NCBI GenBank assembly: GCA_028279945.1
Contig: JANQMT010000016.1
Coordinates: 1 to 22,321, forward strand
From: JAKSCF01 sp028279945
GTDB taxonomy: Bacteria > Bacillota > Clostridia > Peptostreptococcales > JAAYPU01
Reading direction: 5' to 3'
Length of the DNA: 22,321 nucleotides
This document shows positions 15,847-22,321 of the stretch, piece after piece. Position 1 is the first letter of the stretch; each line of letters starts with the position of its first letter. Made by a program: the position numbers and the translations under genes. Under the pieces are notes generated by a model. The model did no database searches. It was not told the DNA's origin and saw nothing but the letters and a program-made list of their open reading frames with translations.

Positions 15847-17318
15847 GCTAAATCCTCCTCAGTTTTTTTTATGGCATAAGTCAATGCCTTTGCTTTTCTA
15901 AGCGTTTCAACGTATTCACTTTCAGGGTCAGAGTCAGCAACAATACCTGCACCCGCTTGAATAGAAGCAATTTGATCTTTAAAAACAATGGTTCTAATGG
16001 CAATACAAGTATCCATATTTCCATTGAATCCGATACATCCTACAGCGCCTGCATATACCCCTCTTTTATTATTTTCCAGTTCATCAATGATCTGCATAGC
16101 TCTTATTTTAGGAGCACCTGAAACCGTTCCGGCCGGCAGGCATGCTGCCAAAGCGTCAAACATGTTATACTCTTTTCTAAGATAACCAACAACATTGGAA
16201 ACAATGTGCATGACATGAGAATATTTTTGTATATCCATATAGTTGGTTAATTTAACGGCCCCAAATTCAGATATTTTACCCACATCATTTCGGGCTAAAT
16301 CTACTAACATTAGATGTTCTGCTCGTTCTTTTTCGTCTTCCAGCAGTTCTTTTGCCAGTAGAGCATCTTCATCCGGTGTTTTGCCTCTAGGTCGTGTACC
16401 TGCAATAGGAACGGTTTCAATTAGATTGTTTTTTACTTTTATCAGCATTTCCGGTGAAGAGCCAACCAAAGTGTATGACTCAAAGTCAATAAAGAACATG
16501 TAAGGTGAAGGATTTATTTTTCTAAGCGTGTTGTAAACTACAAATGGATGAACTTGTGTTTCAATCTGAAACCGTTGGGATAGGACAACTTGAAAAATAT
16601 CTCCTGCAGCAATGTATTCTTTAGCTTTTAAAACTTTTTTCATAAATTCAGGCTTTGTTTCATTACTGATAGCAGGCATCGTGTTTTGACATATCTTTTC
16701 GGCACTTTGGTGTGAATGATTATAATGGCTCATGATTTCATCTTCTATTTTTTTGAGTCGATTTTCTGCTTTAAATCCTGTGCTTTCAATATTATCAACA
16801 ACAGGTAAATTGAGAACAACCAAAATTTTATTATCCAGATGGTCGTAGATGAACAATTCTTCCATGAACAACAGATGTATATCCGGCATTTTCATATCAT
16901 CAAAATTGATCTCTCCTAATGTTTCGTAGTTACGAATGATGTCATAGCCGATATAACCAACCGCACCTCCAATGAAGTCAGGCAAGTCTTCAAAGTATGG
17001 CATTTTATAATCATCAATCACATCTTTTATGATGTCTAAAGGTGAACCTGTTTTATGAACGGTCTGATCTTTGCAATAAATAGAGACTTGATTATCTGAG
17101 CCTTTCACTTCTAAAAAAGGGTGCCTGCCTATATAAGAATAACGTCCGAATTTATCAACGGTTTCTGCACTTTCTAAGAGATAGCTTTTTCGGTTATGAC
17201 ATAGTTTTTGAAATAATGAAGTTGGTGTTTCATTTGCTCCCGAAATTTCAGCAGAGAGAACCAACAACTTTGAAGATTTAAAGACTTTTTTTAATTTCTT
17301 TAAATATTTATAAGACAT
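15843..17318 (-). CDS. trpE: Anthranilate synthase component I
   Basis: The first committed step, chorismate to anthranilate, working with TrpG. It is 491 residues, the standard length. The N-terminal SYLLESAE element matches the LLES tryptophan-feedback site. The catalytic domain carries INPSPYMFFIDF, AGTRPRGKTPDED, HLMLVDLARND and AGTVSGAPKIRAMQIIDELE, plus the C-terminal IQAGAGIVADSDPE segment. Together these favour TrpE over PabB or an isochorismate synthase. The ATG follows GAGGAGG. It is first in an operon where every gene overlaps the next, and it is controlled by the T-box leader upstream. Confidence 0.97.
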   Translation of the reverse strand: MSYKYLKKLKKVFKSSKLLVLSAEISGANETPTSLFQKLCHNRKSYLLESAETVDKFGRYSYIGRHPFLEVKGSDNQVSIYCKDQTVHKTGSPLDIIKDVIDDYKMPYFEDLPDFIGGAVGYIGYDIIRNYETLGEINFDDMKMPDIHLLFMEELFIYDHLDNKILVVLNLPVVDNIESTGFKAENRLKKIEDEIMSHYNHSHQSAEKICQNTMPAISNETKPEFMKKVLKAKEYIAAGDIFQVVLSQRFQIETQVHPFVVYNTLRKINPSPYMFFIDFESYTLVGSSPEMLIKVKNNLIETVPIAGTRPRGKTPDEDALLAKELLEDEKERAEHLMLVDLARNDVGKISEFGAVKLTNYMDIQKYSHVMHIVSNVVGYLRKEYNMFDALAACLPAGTVSGAPKIRAMQIIDELENNKRGVYAGAVGCIGFNGNMDTCIAIRTIVFKDQIASIQAGAGIVADSDPESEYVETLRKAKALTYAIKKTEEDLA

Positions 17319-17359
17319 TATTTTTTTCCTCCTCTTTTATACCTGTAAACCATTTAAAT

Positions 17360-17396
17360 AAAAAAACACTTCATCCCAGAAAAGGGACGAAATGTT
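17360..17396 (-). terminator. T-box terminator 2, proximal to trpE
   Basis: On the minus strand AACATTTCGTCCC (17396-17384) pairs with GGGATGAAGTGTT (17377-17365), followed by a T-run. The competing antiterminator would pair GGG of the T-box with CCC in the left arm, leaving TGGT in the bulge. Confidence 0.85.
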
Positions 17397-17474
17397 TGAA
17401 TTCCGCGGTACCACCCAGTTTAGACAGATAATCCTTCTATAAATTAGGGAGCAGGGTATAAGTTATGGATAAAA

Positions 17475-17510
17475 TAAAAAAAGCACTTCATCCATATAGG
17501 ACGAAATACT
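17475..17510 (-). terminator. T-box terminator 1, distal to trpE
   Basis: On the minus strand AGTATTTCGTCC (17510-17499) pairs along its full 12 bp, with wobbles, with GGATGAAGTGCT (17493-17482), followed by seven T. The alternative antiterminator pairs TAGG upstream with CCTA, leaving TGGC in the bulge. Confidence 0.85.
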
Positions 17511-17772
17511 TGTATTCCGTGTTGCCACCTAATTTAGATAGAAAAATCTATCTCACTCTATCAGATACGGAAATAGAATCATACTATTTCGATATCCTGT
17601 CTTTGTAACGTAAGACCAACGGCCAGTGATACTCTCAAATGATTTTGCACTGCTTCTCATGGAACCATTCAATAAACAATTCACATCGGGCTTCCACCAT
17701 TTCCGACTCGCTATAGCTTCATGATTCATCTACTCTTTCCAATCATAGAATTTAAGGTATTATTTTGATTGG

Positions 17773-17801
17773 ATTATAATATGCATTGAATGTTTTGTCA
17801 A
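17773..17801 (-). promoter_or_regulatory. Consensus sigma-A promoter of the trp operon
   Basis: Minus-strand TTGACA (17801-17796) and TATAAT (17778-17773) are both perfect consensus hexamers with an exact 17-bp spacer. Transcription should start near 17766. The strong promoter fits control by downstream attenuation rather than by initiation. Confidence 0.88.
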
Positions 17802-17860
17802 TAGAAATAATTGTTTTTTTGTAAGTAATGATTAAATAGATGGTTATATTCATAAAAATT

Positions 17861-17889
17861 TTGACAAAATGTAGAAGCTTTTTTAAAAT
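17861..17889 (+). promoter_or_regulatory. Candidate sigma-A promoter for the desulfurase-thiI operon
   Basis: TTGACA at 17861-17866 and TAAAAT at 17884-17889 are separated by 17 bp. The transcript would begin near 17896, so repeat copy 3 and an A/T-rich hairpin lie in its leader of about 145 nt. Confidence 0.6.
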
Positions 17890-17912
17890 AGTATGGTAAT
17901 ATTTATACGAAT

Positions 17913-17964
17913 CCAGATTATTCATATAAACAACAAAAGGTAGTTTCCATGAATAATCTGGGTT
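17913..17964. repeat. Dispersed palindromic repeat, copy 3 (upstream of the cysteine desulfurase)
   Basis: This is the cleanest copy. CCAGATTATTCAT (17913-17925) is perfectly inverted by ATGAATAATCTGG (17949-17961), and AAAC/GTTT pair inside. The last 25 bp, 17940-17964, are identical to the end of copy 1 about 16 kb away. It ends in GGGTT like copy 1 and has no adjoining T-run. Confidence 0.82.
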
Positions 17965-18041
17965 GAAAAAAGATAAACAAAAAATTAGAAAATAATTTAT
18001 TATTTTTGTTTTTGTTTACAATAATATTGAGGTGTTTGAAA

Positions 18042-19193
18042 ATGCAGGTATATTTAGATAACAGTGCTACAACCAAACCTCTCCTTGAGGTTGTGGAAGT
18101 TATGAATGACTATTACCAAAATCATTATGGTAATCCTTCATCTCTTCATAGAATGGGAATCACAGCGGAAAAGGGCGTTAAAAGTGCCAGAAGAATTATA
18201 TGTCAATGGTTAAATATTCAAGAGAACGAGTTGTATTTTACTTCAGGAGGAACAGAATCCAATAATATTGCTTTATTTGGCGCAGTCAATGCTTTAAAGA
18301 AAAAGGGCAATAAAATTATCACCACTTGTATTGAGCATCCGGCTGTTTTAAATGTGTGTAAAAAGTTAGAGCAAAATGGAATGGATGTACATTATGTTTC
18401 AGTCAATGACAAAGGACTTATAGATATAGAAGCATTCAATGATGTTTTAGATGAGAATACCATTTTAGTAAGTGTAATGGCCGTTAACAATGAATTAGGA
18501 ACCATTCAGCCAATTGATAAAATTGGAAAGCAGAAAAAATTTTTTAATAACTTGTATTTTCATGTAGACGCTGTACAAGCTTTTGGAAAAGTTCCCATAT
18601 GTCCTAAAGATATAAATGTGGATTTTTTATCTGTTAGTGCTCATAAATTACATGGACCAAAAGGTATTGGCGGTTTATATATTCGAAATGGTATAACCAT
18701 CCAGCCTTTAATGTTGGGAGGGTCACAAGAAAGAAATATGCGTTCGGGGACAGAAAATGTACCTGGTATTGTTGGTTTTGGTAAAGCTGTAGAATCTATT
18801 TTTTCTACTAATGATCATGTTAATAAAATAAATGAGTGTAAAAAACATTTGCTGAAAGGCTTAAAGCAAGAAATTTCAGATATTAAAATAAACAGCTATG
18901 AAGATGATCGATGCGCACCCCATGTATTGAATGTCAGCTTTTTAGGCGTAAAAGCTGAGATTTTGCTGCATATGCTGGAACAAGACGGTATATATGTATC
19001 TACCGGATCGGCTTGTTCATCAAAAAAGAAATCTCAAAGCCATGTCCTTAAAGCAGCGGGACTAAAAGCTGAGGAGATAGAAGGCGCAGTGAGATTCAGC
19101 TTCTCATTTGAAAATGATACTCAGGAAGTGGACTATGTCTTGGAAAAATTAAAGAAGCATGTGAAAAGTATAAGGAAGATGGTGAGGAGATAA
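18042..19193 (+). CDS. nifS: Cysteine desulfurase (NifS/IscS family), ThiI partner
   Basis: A PLP enzyme that removes sulfur from cysteine as a persulfide. From ATG at 18042 it is 383 residues. YLDNSATTKP starts the fold, GGTESNN binds the cofactor phosphate region, SAHKLHGPKG carries the PLP lysine K202, and GSACSSKKKSQSHVL carries the active-site C325. Upstream in-frame TTG at 18006 is rejected because GAGGTG lies just before 18042 and MQVYLDNSATT is the family start. The thiI gene begins 2 bp after the stop, as in the Bacillus NifZ-ThiI pair. The most likely role is sulfur donation to ThiI for 4-thiouridine in tRNA, rather than general Fe-S assembly. The gene symbol is family-level. Confidence 0.93.
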   Translation: MQVYLDNSATTKPLLEVVEVMNDYYQNHYGNPSSLHRMGITAEKGVKSARRIICQWLNIQENELYFTSGGTESNNIALFGAVNALKKKGNKIITTCIEHPAVLNVCKKLEQNGMDVHYVSVNDKGLIDIEAFNDVLDENTILVSVMAVNNELGTIQPIDKIGKQKKFFNNLYFHVDAVQAFGKVPICPKDINVDFLSVSAHKLHGPKGIGGLYIRNGITIQPLMLGGSQERNMRSGTENVPGIVGFGKAVESIFSTNDHVNKINECKKHLLKGLKQEISDIKINSYEDDRCAPHVLNVSFLGVKAEILLHMLEQDGIYVSTGSACSSKKKSQSHVLKAAGLKAEEIEGAVRFSFSFENDTQEVDYVLEKLKKHVKSIRKMVRR

Positions 19194-19195
19194 AT

Positions 19196-20374
19196 ATGAA
19201 AAAAGTATTTTTGATTAAGTACGGAGAAATTGCTTTAAAAGGATTAAATAAACCTTACTTTGAACGAATGTTAATGCAAAGAATTAAAACTGCTCTAAGG
19301 GATTTTGATGTTTTGAGTTTATATCGTTCGGAAGGCGTTCTTTATCTTGAGGCAGATCAAAGACATTCGGATGAAGCGGTAATAGCTCAAATTAAAAAAG
19401 TATTTGGTATTGCTTCTGTTAGTATTGCATATGAAACAGAAACGGATATACAGAAGATTTCAGATACGGCAGTACAATTTATGGAAGAGCTCATGAGGCA
19501 TAAAGATATAAAGACTTTTAAAGTAAGTGCCAAAAGAGGATTTAAGCAGTTTCACATGAAATCTCCGGAAATATGCAGGCAAGTCGGCGGCGATATTTTA
19601 AGACAAATCAATGGACTTCAAGTAGATGTTCATGAACCGGACTGTTTTATCCATGTCGATGTCAGAAGAAACAATTCTTATATCTATAGTGAAAAAATAT
19701 CCGGTTATGGGGGATTGCCTCTTGGGACAAATGGAAAAGGATTGTTACTGTTGTCCGGAGGTATTGATAGTCCCGTTGCAGGATGGATGATGGCTAAAAG
19801 AGGTATGGAAGTTGAAGCGGTTCATTTTCATTCTTACCCTTATACCAGTGAACGTGCTAAAGAGAAGGTATTGGATTTAGCAAAAATTGTATCTCAGTAT
19901 AGCGGAAAATTTAAAATCTCAATTGTCAACCTTCTGAATATACAACAACAAATTGCAGAGAAATGTCCTGAAGATGAGATGACCATTTTATCCAGACGTT
20001 TTATGATGAAAATAAGTGAAAAAATTGCGGTTCAAAACCATTGCCATGCACTTATTACCGGGGAAAGCATTGGACAAGTTGCCAGCCAAACCATCCTAGG
20101 GCTGGTGGCTACTGATGAAGCGGTCCATATTCCGGTTATGAGACCTCTCATTGCATTGGATAAAGTTGATATTATAGACATTTCAAAAGATATTGGCACA
20201 TATGATACATCCATTCTTCCCTTTGAGGATTGTTGTACGGTGTTTTTACCAAAACACCCGGTAACCAAACCAAAACTGGAAAGAATACTTGAATCAGAAA
20301 GTCTGCTGGATGTAGAAGGGTTGGTAGAAGATGCTTTAGAAGATGTTGAAATAGAAATGGTTGATTTTTTATAA
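19196..20374 (+). CDS. thiI: tRNA 4-thiouridine synthase ThiI
   Basis: Adenylates and thiolates U8 of tRNA; in some bacteria it also serves thiazole synthesis. It is 392 residues with an N-terminal ferredoxin-like/THUMP region (about 1-165) and a PP-loop ATPase domain with SGGIDS at residues 187-192. There is no C-terminal rhodanese domain, as in Bacillus ThiI, so sulfur should come straight from the desulfurase upstream. PFEDCCTVF contains C346-C347, the expected acceptor cysteine region. The ribosome site GAGGAG lies in the last codons of the upstream gene. A terminator follows 14 bp after the stop. Confidence 0.95.
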   Translation: MKKVFLIKYGEIALKGLNKPYFERMLMQRIKTALRDFDVLSLYRSEGVLYLEADQRHSDEAVIAQIKKVFGIASVSIAYETETDIQKISDTAVQFMEELMRHKDIKTFKVSAKRGFKQFHMKSPEICRQVGGDILRQINGLQVDVHEPDCFIHVDVRRNNSYIYSEKISGYGGLPLGTNGKGLLLLSGGIDSPVAGWMMAKRGMEVEAVHFHSYPYTSERAKEKVLDLAKIVSQYSGKFKISIVNLLNIQQQIAEKCPEDEMTILSRRFMMKISEKIAVQNHCHALITGESIGQVASQTILGLVATDEAVHIPVMRPLIALDKVDIIDISKDIGTYDTSILPFEDCCTVFLPKHPVTKPKLERILESESLLDVEGLVEDALEDVEIEMVDFL

Positions 20375-20388
20375 GGTGACAGATTATC

Positions 20389-20424
20389 AAATCACTTAAC
20401 ATTTAATGTTAAGTGATTTTTTTT
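20389..20424 (+). terminator. Intrinsic terminator after thiI
   Basis: AAATCACTTAACAT (20389-20402) pairs perfectly with ATGTTAAGTGATTT (20406-20419) and runs into eight T. It separates the thiI operon from spoIIA. Its T-run abuts the candidate Spo0A box at 20422. Confidence 0.9.
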
Positions 20425-20495
20425 GACAAAAATAGTTAAAAGTAGTGAATTAATGATTTTATTTGCCAAAGGACTTTTCTCATGAGTATAGAAAT
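20422..20495 (+). promoter_or_regulatory. Candidate Spo0A boxes and sigma-H promoter of spoIIA
   Basis: TTTGACAAA at 20422-20430 is, on the minus strand, TTTGTCAAA, a perfect match to the Spo0A box TTTGTCRAA. TTTGCCAAA at 20462-20470 differs by one base and overlaps the -35 region. AAAGGACTT (20468-20476), an 11-base spacer and a GAAAT -10 (20491-20495) resemble the sigma-H consensus with two mismatches. The start would be near 20503, about 28 nt before spoIIAA. Spo0A~P with sigma-H is the known control of spoIIA in Bacillus. Confidence 0.6.
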
Positions 20496-20530
20496 TATAA
20501 AAATGAAGTAGGATGTAGAGGAGGGGCAGG

Positions 20531-20872
20531 ATGAAAATAAGTTTTGAAACAAAAGACAATATATTAATTGCTGAGTTAGAGGGAGAACTGGATCATCACA
20601 CGGCTAAAGAAGTAAGAGATGAAGTAGACAGAACCATAGATGCATTTTTTATACAACATCTCATTTTCGATTTTAAAGAAGTTACATTTATGGATAGTTC
20701 GGGAATAGGAGTAATTATCGGAAGATACAATAAAATTCACGATGCAAACGGTCGAGTAAGTGTTATCAACTGCAATAAATATGTGGATAAAATATTCACT
20801 GTTTCAGGATTATATTCCATTATAGAAAAGTACAGTGACCTAGATGAAGCTTTAAAAAGGTTTAATGAGTGA
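20531..20872 (+). CDS. spoIIAA: Anti-anti-sigma factor SpoIIAA
   Basis: A 113-residue, single STAS-domain protein. When unphosphorylated it binds SpoIIAB and frees sigma-F in the forespore. VTFMDSSGIGVIIGRY contains the phosphorylation site at S56/S57, equivalent to the Bacillus FMDSSGLGVI site. AELEGELDHHTA is the N-terminal strand typical of the family. The ATG follows a strong GAGGAGGGG site. It is the first gene of the three-gene spoIIA operon. The SpoIIE phosphatase that would reactivate it is not in the window. Confidence 0.96.
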   Translation: MKISFETKDNILIAELEGELDHHTAKEVRDEVDRTIDAFFIQHLIFDFKEVTFMDSSGIGVIIGRYNKIHDANGRVSVINCNKYVDKIFTVSGLYSIIEKYSDLDEALKRFNE

Positions 20873-20883
20873 GGGGTGAGAGG

Positions 20884-21321
20884 ATGACGACATTTAATAA
20901 CCGAATGAAATTAGAATTTATGAATAAATCGGAAAATGAATCTTTTGCAAGGGTAGCCGTTGCAGCATTCATTTCTCAATTGGATCCAACCATTGAAGAA
21001 CTAATAGAAATAAAAACTGCCTTATCGGAAGCAGTGACCAATGCGATTATACACGCTTATGACACAAATGAAGGCATCATAATATTACATTGCTCCATTG
21101 AAGATAAAACCGTTGAAATTACGATAGAAGATTCTGGTATTGGTATTGAGGATATTAATAAAGCAAGGGAACCATTATTTACTTCCAAACCTGAACAAGA
21201 ACGCTCCGGAATGGGATTTACAGTAATGGAAACATTTGTTGATGAAGTAAATGTGCATTCTGTTCTAGGAGAAGGTACCAAAGTGTTTTTGAAAAAAACA
21301 CTTAATACGGATATTGCATAA
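20884..21321 (+). CDS. spoIIAB: Anti-sigma-F factor and serine kinase SpoIIAB
   Basis: A GHKL-fold kinase that holds sigma-F and phosphorylates SpoIIAA. From ATG at 20884 it is 145 residues, matching the Bacillus protein (146). NESFARVAVAAFISQLDPT and EIKTALSEAVTNAIIHAY (N-box) are nearly the Bacillus sequence. EDSGIGIED is the G1 box and ERSGMGFTVMETFVD the G2 box. A GTG at 20869 would add five residues and overlap the spoIIAA stop; GAGGGG at 20871-20876 with seven-base spacing favours the ATG. No key residue appears to be missing. Confidence 0.96.
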   Translation: MTTFNNRMKLEFMNKSENESFARVAVAAFISQLDPTIEELIEIKTALSEAVTNAIIHAYDTNEGIIILHCSIEDKTVEITIEDSGIGIEDINKAREPLFTSKPEQERSGMGFTVMETFVDEVNVHSVLGEGTKVFLKKTLNTDIA

Positions 21322-21348
21322 AGCATAATACAGTAAAGGATTGTTGGG

Positions 21349-22089
21349 ATGGAGGAAAATTTAAAATATTCAGGTTCTTGGGAAGATGAAATACATGAGT
21401 GCATTTTGGAAGCACAACTCGGAAATGAAGAGGCAAAAGAATATGTTATAACTGAAAATATCGGGCTTGTGAAAAGTGTTGTTTCAAAATTTCTTAATAC
21501 CGGCTATGAGTGGGAGGATCTTTATCAGATAGGTTGTATGGGATTAGTAAAAGCAGTAGAACGCTTTAATCCTGCTTTTAATGTGCGGTTTTCTACCTAT
21601 GCGGTTCCTTTGATTATTGGAGAAATAAAAAGGTTTTTGCGAGATGATGGTAGAATAAAAGTGAGTCGAGATGTTAAAACCGGCATAAAAAAAATGAAAG
21701 AAGCAGAACGTGTGCTTCAATATAAGTTAGGACGCCAGCCCAAAGTAAGTGAACTGGCTGAAGAGATGGAAATGGAAGTAGAAGATGTGGTTTATTTAAT
21801 GGAGGCGAACTCCTCTATGAGTGCTATAGAAAGTATGGATGATACAGAAAGAAAAGATGTTTTTTTCAAGGAACCACAGACAAATGAAGAAGACAGTAAA
21901 ATCAATATGATTACGATTAAGAGTTTGATACACGAAATGAAAGAACGAGATCGGCAAATTATCGTTCTTAGATACTTTAAAGACATGACACAACAGGAGG
22001 TTGCAGATATTCTCCAAATATCACAGGTCCAAGTATCACGATTAGAAAAAAGAATTTTGGAAAAATTAAAAGGCGAAATTCGCGTTTAA
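21349..22089 (+). CDS. sigF: Forespore RNA polymerase sigma-F factor
   Basis: A 246-residue sigma-70-family factor controlling early forespore genes. Region 2 contains ENIGLVKSVVSKF and DLYQIGCMGLVKAVERFNP, followed by VRFSTYAVPLIIGEIKRFLRDDG. Region 4 ends in the helix-turn-helix TQQEVADILQISQVQVSRLEKR. The gene order after spoIIAA and spoIIAB identifies it as sigma-F rather than sigma-G. The ribosome site (AAAGGA) is weaker than those of the two genes before it, and the gap from spoIIAB is 27 bp. The operon ends at a strong terminator downstream. Confidence 0.96.
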   Translation: MEENLKYSGSWEDEIHECILEAQLGNEEAKEYVITENIGLVKSVVSKFLNTGYEWEDLYQIGCMGLVKAVERFNPAFNVRFSTYAVPLIIGEIKRFLRDDGRIKVSRDVKTGIKKMKEAERVLQYKLGRQPKVSELAEEMEMEVEDVVYLMEANSSMSAIESMDDTERKDVFFKEPQTNEEDSKINMITIKSLIHEMKERDRQIIVLRYFKDMTQQEVADILQISQVQVSRLEKRILEKLKGEIRV

Positions 22090-22157
22090 TATTATTGAAT
22101 CAATTAGGTTGTAGACAAATTGAATGCAGGTGCATAAACGAATATTTATACACGTAT

Positions 22158-22200
22158 AATCCAATTATCTTCTTAATTAAGAGGATAATTGGATTTTTTA
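22158..22200 (+). terminator. Intrinsic terminator after sigF
   Basis: AATCCAATTATCTTCTT (22158-22174) pairs with AAGAGGATAATTGGATT (22179-22195) with one wobble and a four-base loop, followed by a T-run. It ends the spoIIA operon. In 22201-22321 I see no gene or clear site. Confidence 0.9.
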
Positions 22201-22321
22201 TTTCCTTTTTTCAGTTATATAGTAGTTATGCACTGTGGATTTGTTGTTATTTATTTACAGCTTTGACTGTTTGCGAGGTGACTCAGACCACAAATTTTCG
22301 TCTTTATTGGTAATCAGTTAG

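Larger units (their letters stand above)
17340..17766 (-). promoter_or_regulatory. tRNA-Trp T-box leader with two antiterminator/terminator modules
   Basis: Read on the minus strand, a stem I region (about 17740-17640) contains GGAAAGAGTAGATGAATC and GGTGGAAGCCCGATG. The candidate specifier TGG (Trp) is at 17667-17665, in GAATGGTTCCATGAG. A stem III-like hairpin follows (GAAATAG/CTATTTC). The first T-box, AGGTGGCAACACGG, lies at 17530-17517. After its terminator a second, more canonical T-box, TGGGTGGTACCGCGG, lies at 17417-17403 with its own terminator. Only about 57 nt separate the first terminator from the second T-box, too few for a second stem I. One tRNA-sensing region therefore appears to serve two decision modules. 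The specifier was read by eye, not from a fold. Confidence 0.88.

Noticed and set aside
17398..17530. Two independent full T-box riboswitches in tandem
   Set aside because: The gap of about 57 nt before the second T-box cannot hold a stem I and specifier, so only the antiterminator/terminator part is duplicated.
18006..18041. TTG-initiated extension of the cysteine desulfurase
   Set aside because: The 12 extra residues fall in an A/T hairpin with no ribosome site; the ATG at 18042 follows GAGGTG and begins the family signature.
22095..22313. 72-codon plus-strand frame after sigF
   Set aside because: It runs through the strong intrinsic terminator at 22158-22200, has no ribosome site, and its hydrophobic content comes from the T-rich sequence.
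1..22321. CRISPR arrays, insertion sequences, phage genes, tRNA or rRNA genes
   Set aside because: I found no regularly spaced direct repeats, transposase or phage-like proteins, and no cloverleaf or rRNA-like segment. The accessory-like signal is limited to the palindromic repeats.

Overview
The window is low-GC DNA (estimated by eye at mid-30s % G+C) from an endospore-forming member of the Clostridia. This rests on the gene set: DUF4321-maf-radC-mreBCD-PBP2-minD, RNase Y, a T-box-controlled trp operon, a cysteine desulfurase/ThiI pair and the spoIIA (sigma-F) operon. The genus cannot be fixed from the sequence. Almost all coding content is core housekeeping. The unusual signals lie in starts, leaders, intergenic repeats and missing partners.

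Layout. (1) 1-7903, plus strand: a small membrane protein, maf, radC, then mreB, mreC, mreD, an enlarged class B PBP (PBP2/mrdA) and minD. This is the cell-shape and division cluster, but minC and minE, usual neighbours of minD in related genomes, are absent. (2) 7938-9044, minus strand: rodA, convergent with minD, with its own extended -10 promoter. (3) 9045-10825: a divergent promoter region, a structured leader and rny. The rny membrane anchor can be encoded only if translation starts at a non-canonical codon, probably ATT. (4) 10838-10887: a bidirectional terminator shared by rny and trpA. (5) 17318 down to 10898, minus strand: complete trpEGDCFBA with overlapping genes throughout, preceded by a consensus promoter and a leader of about 450 nt. 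The leader holds one T-box stem I region followed by two successive antiterminator/terminator modules. (6) 17861-20374, plus strand: a promoter, a palindromic repeat, cysteine desulfurase and thiI, closed by a strong terminator. (7) 20422-22200, plus strand: a candidate Spo0A/sigma-H promoter, spoIIAA, spoIIAB, sigF and a strong terminator. I see no gene or convincing site in 22201-22321.

How the genes work together. MreBCD, PBP2 and RodA form the elongasome, in which RodA polymerises glycan and PBP2 crosslinks it. RNase Y is a membrane-anchored mRNA decay enzyme. The trp genes convert chorismate to tryptophan under tRNA-Trp sensing. The desulfurase feeds ThiI for 4-thiouridine in tRNA and/or thiazole sulfur. 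SpoIIAA/AB/sigma-F form the forespore partner-switch.

Three copies of an imperfect palindrome of about 46-55 bp (radC/mreB, mreC/mreD, upstream of the desulfurase) form a dispersed intergenic repeat family. It is the best candidate here for an undescribed element. No mobile-element gene, CRISPR array, tRNA or rRNA was seen.
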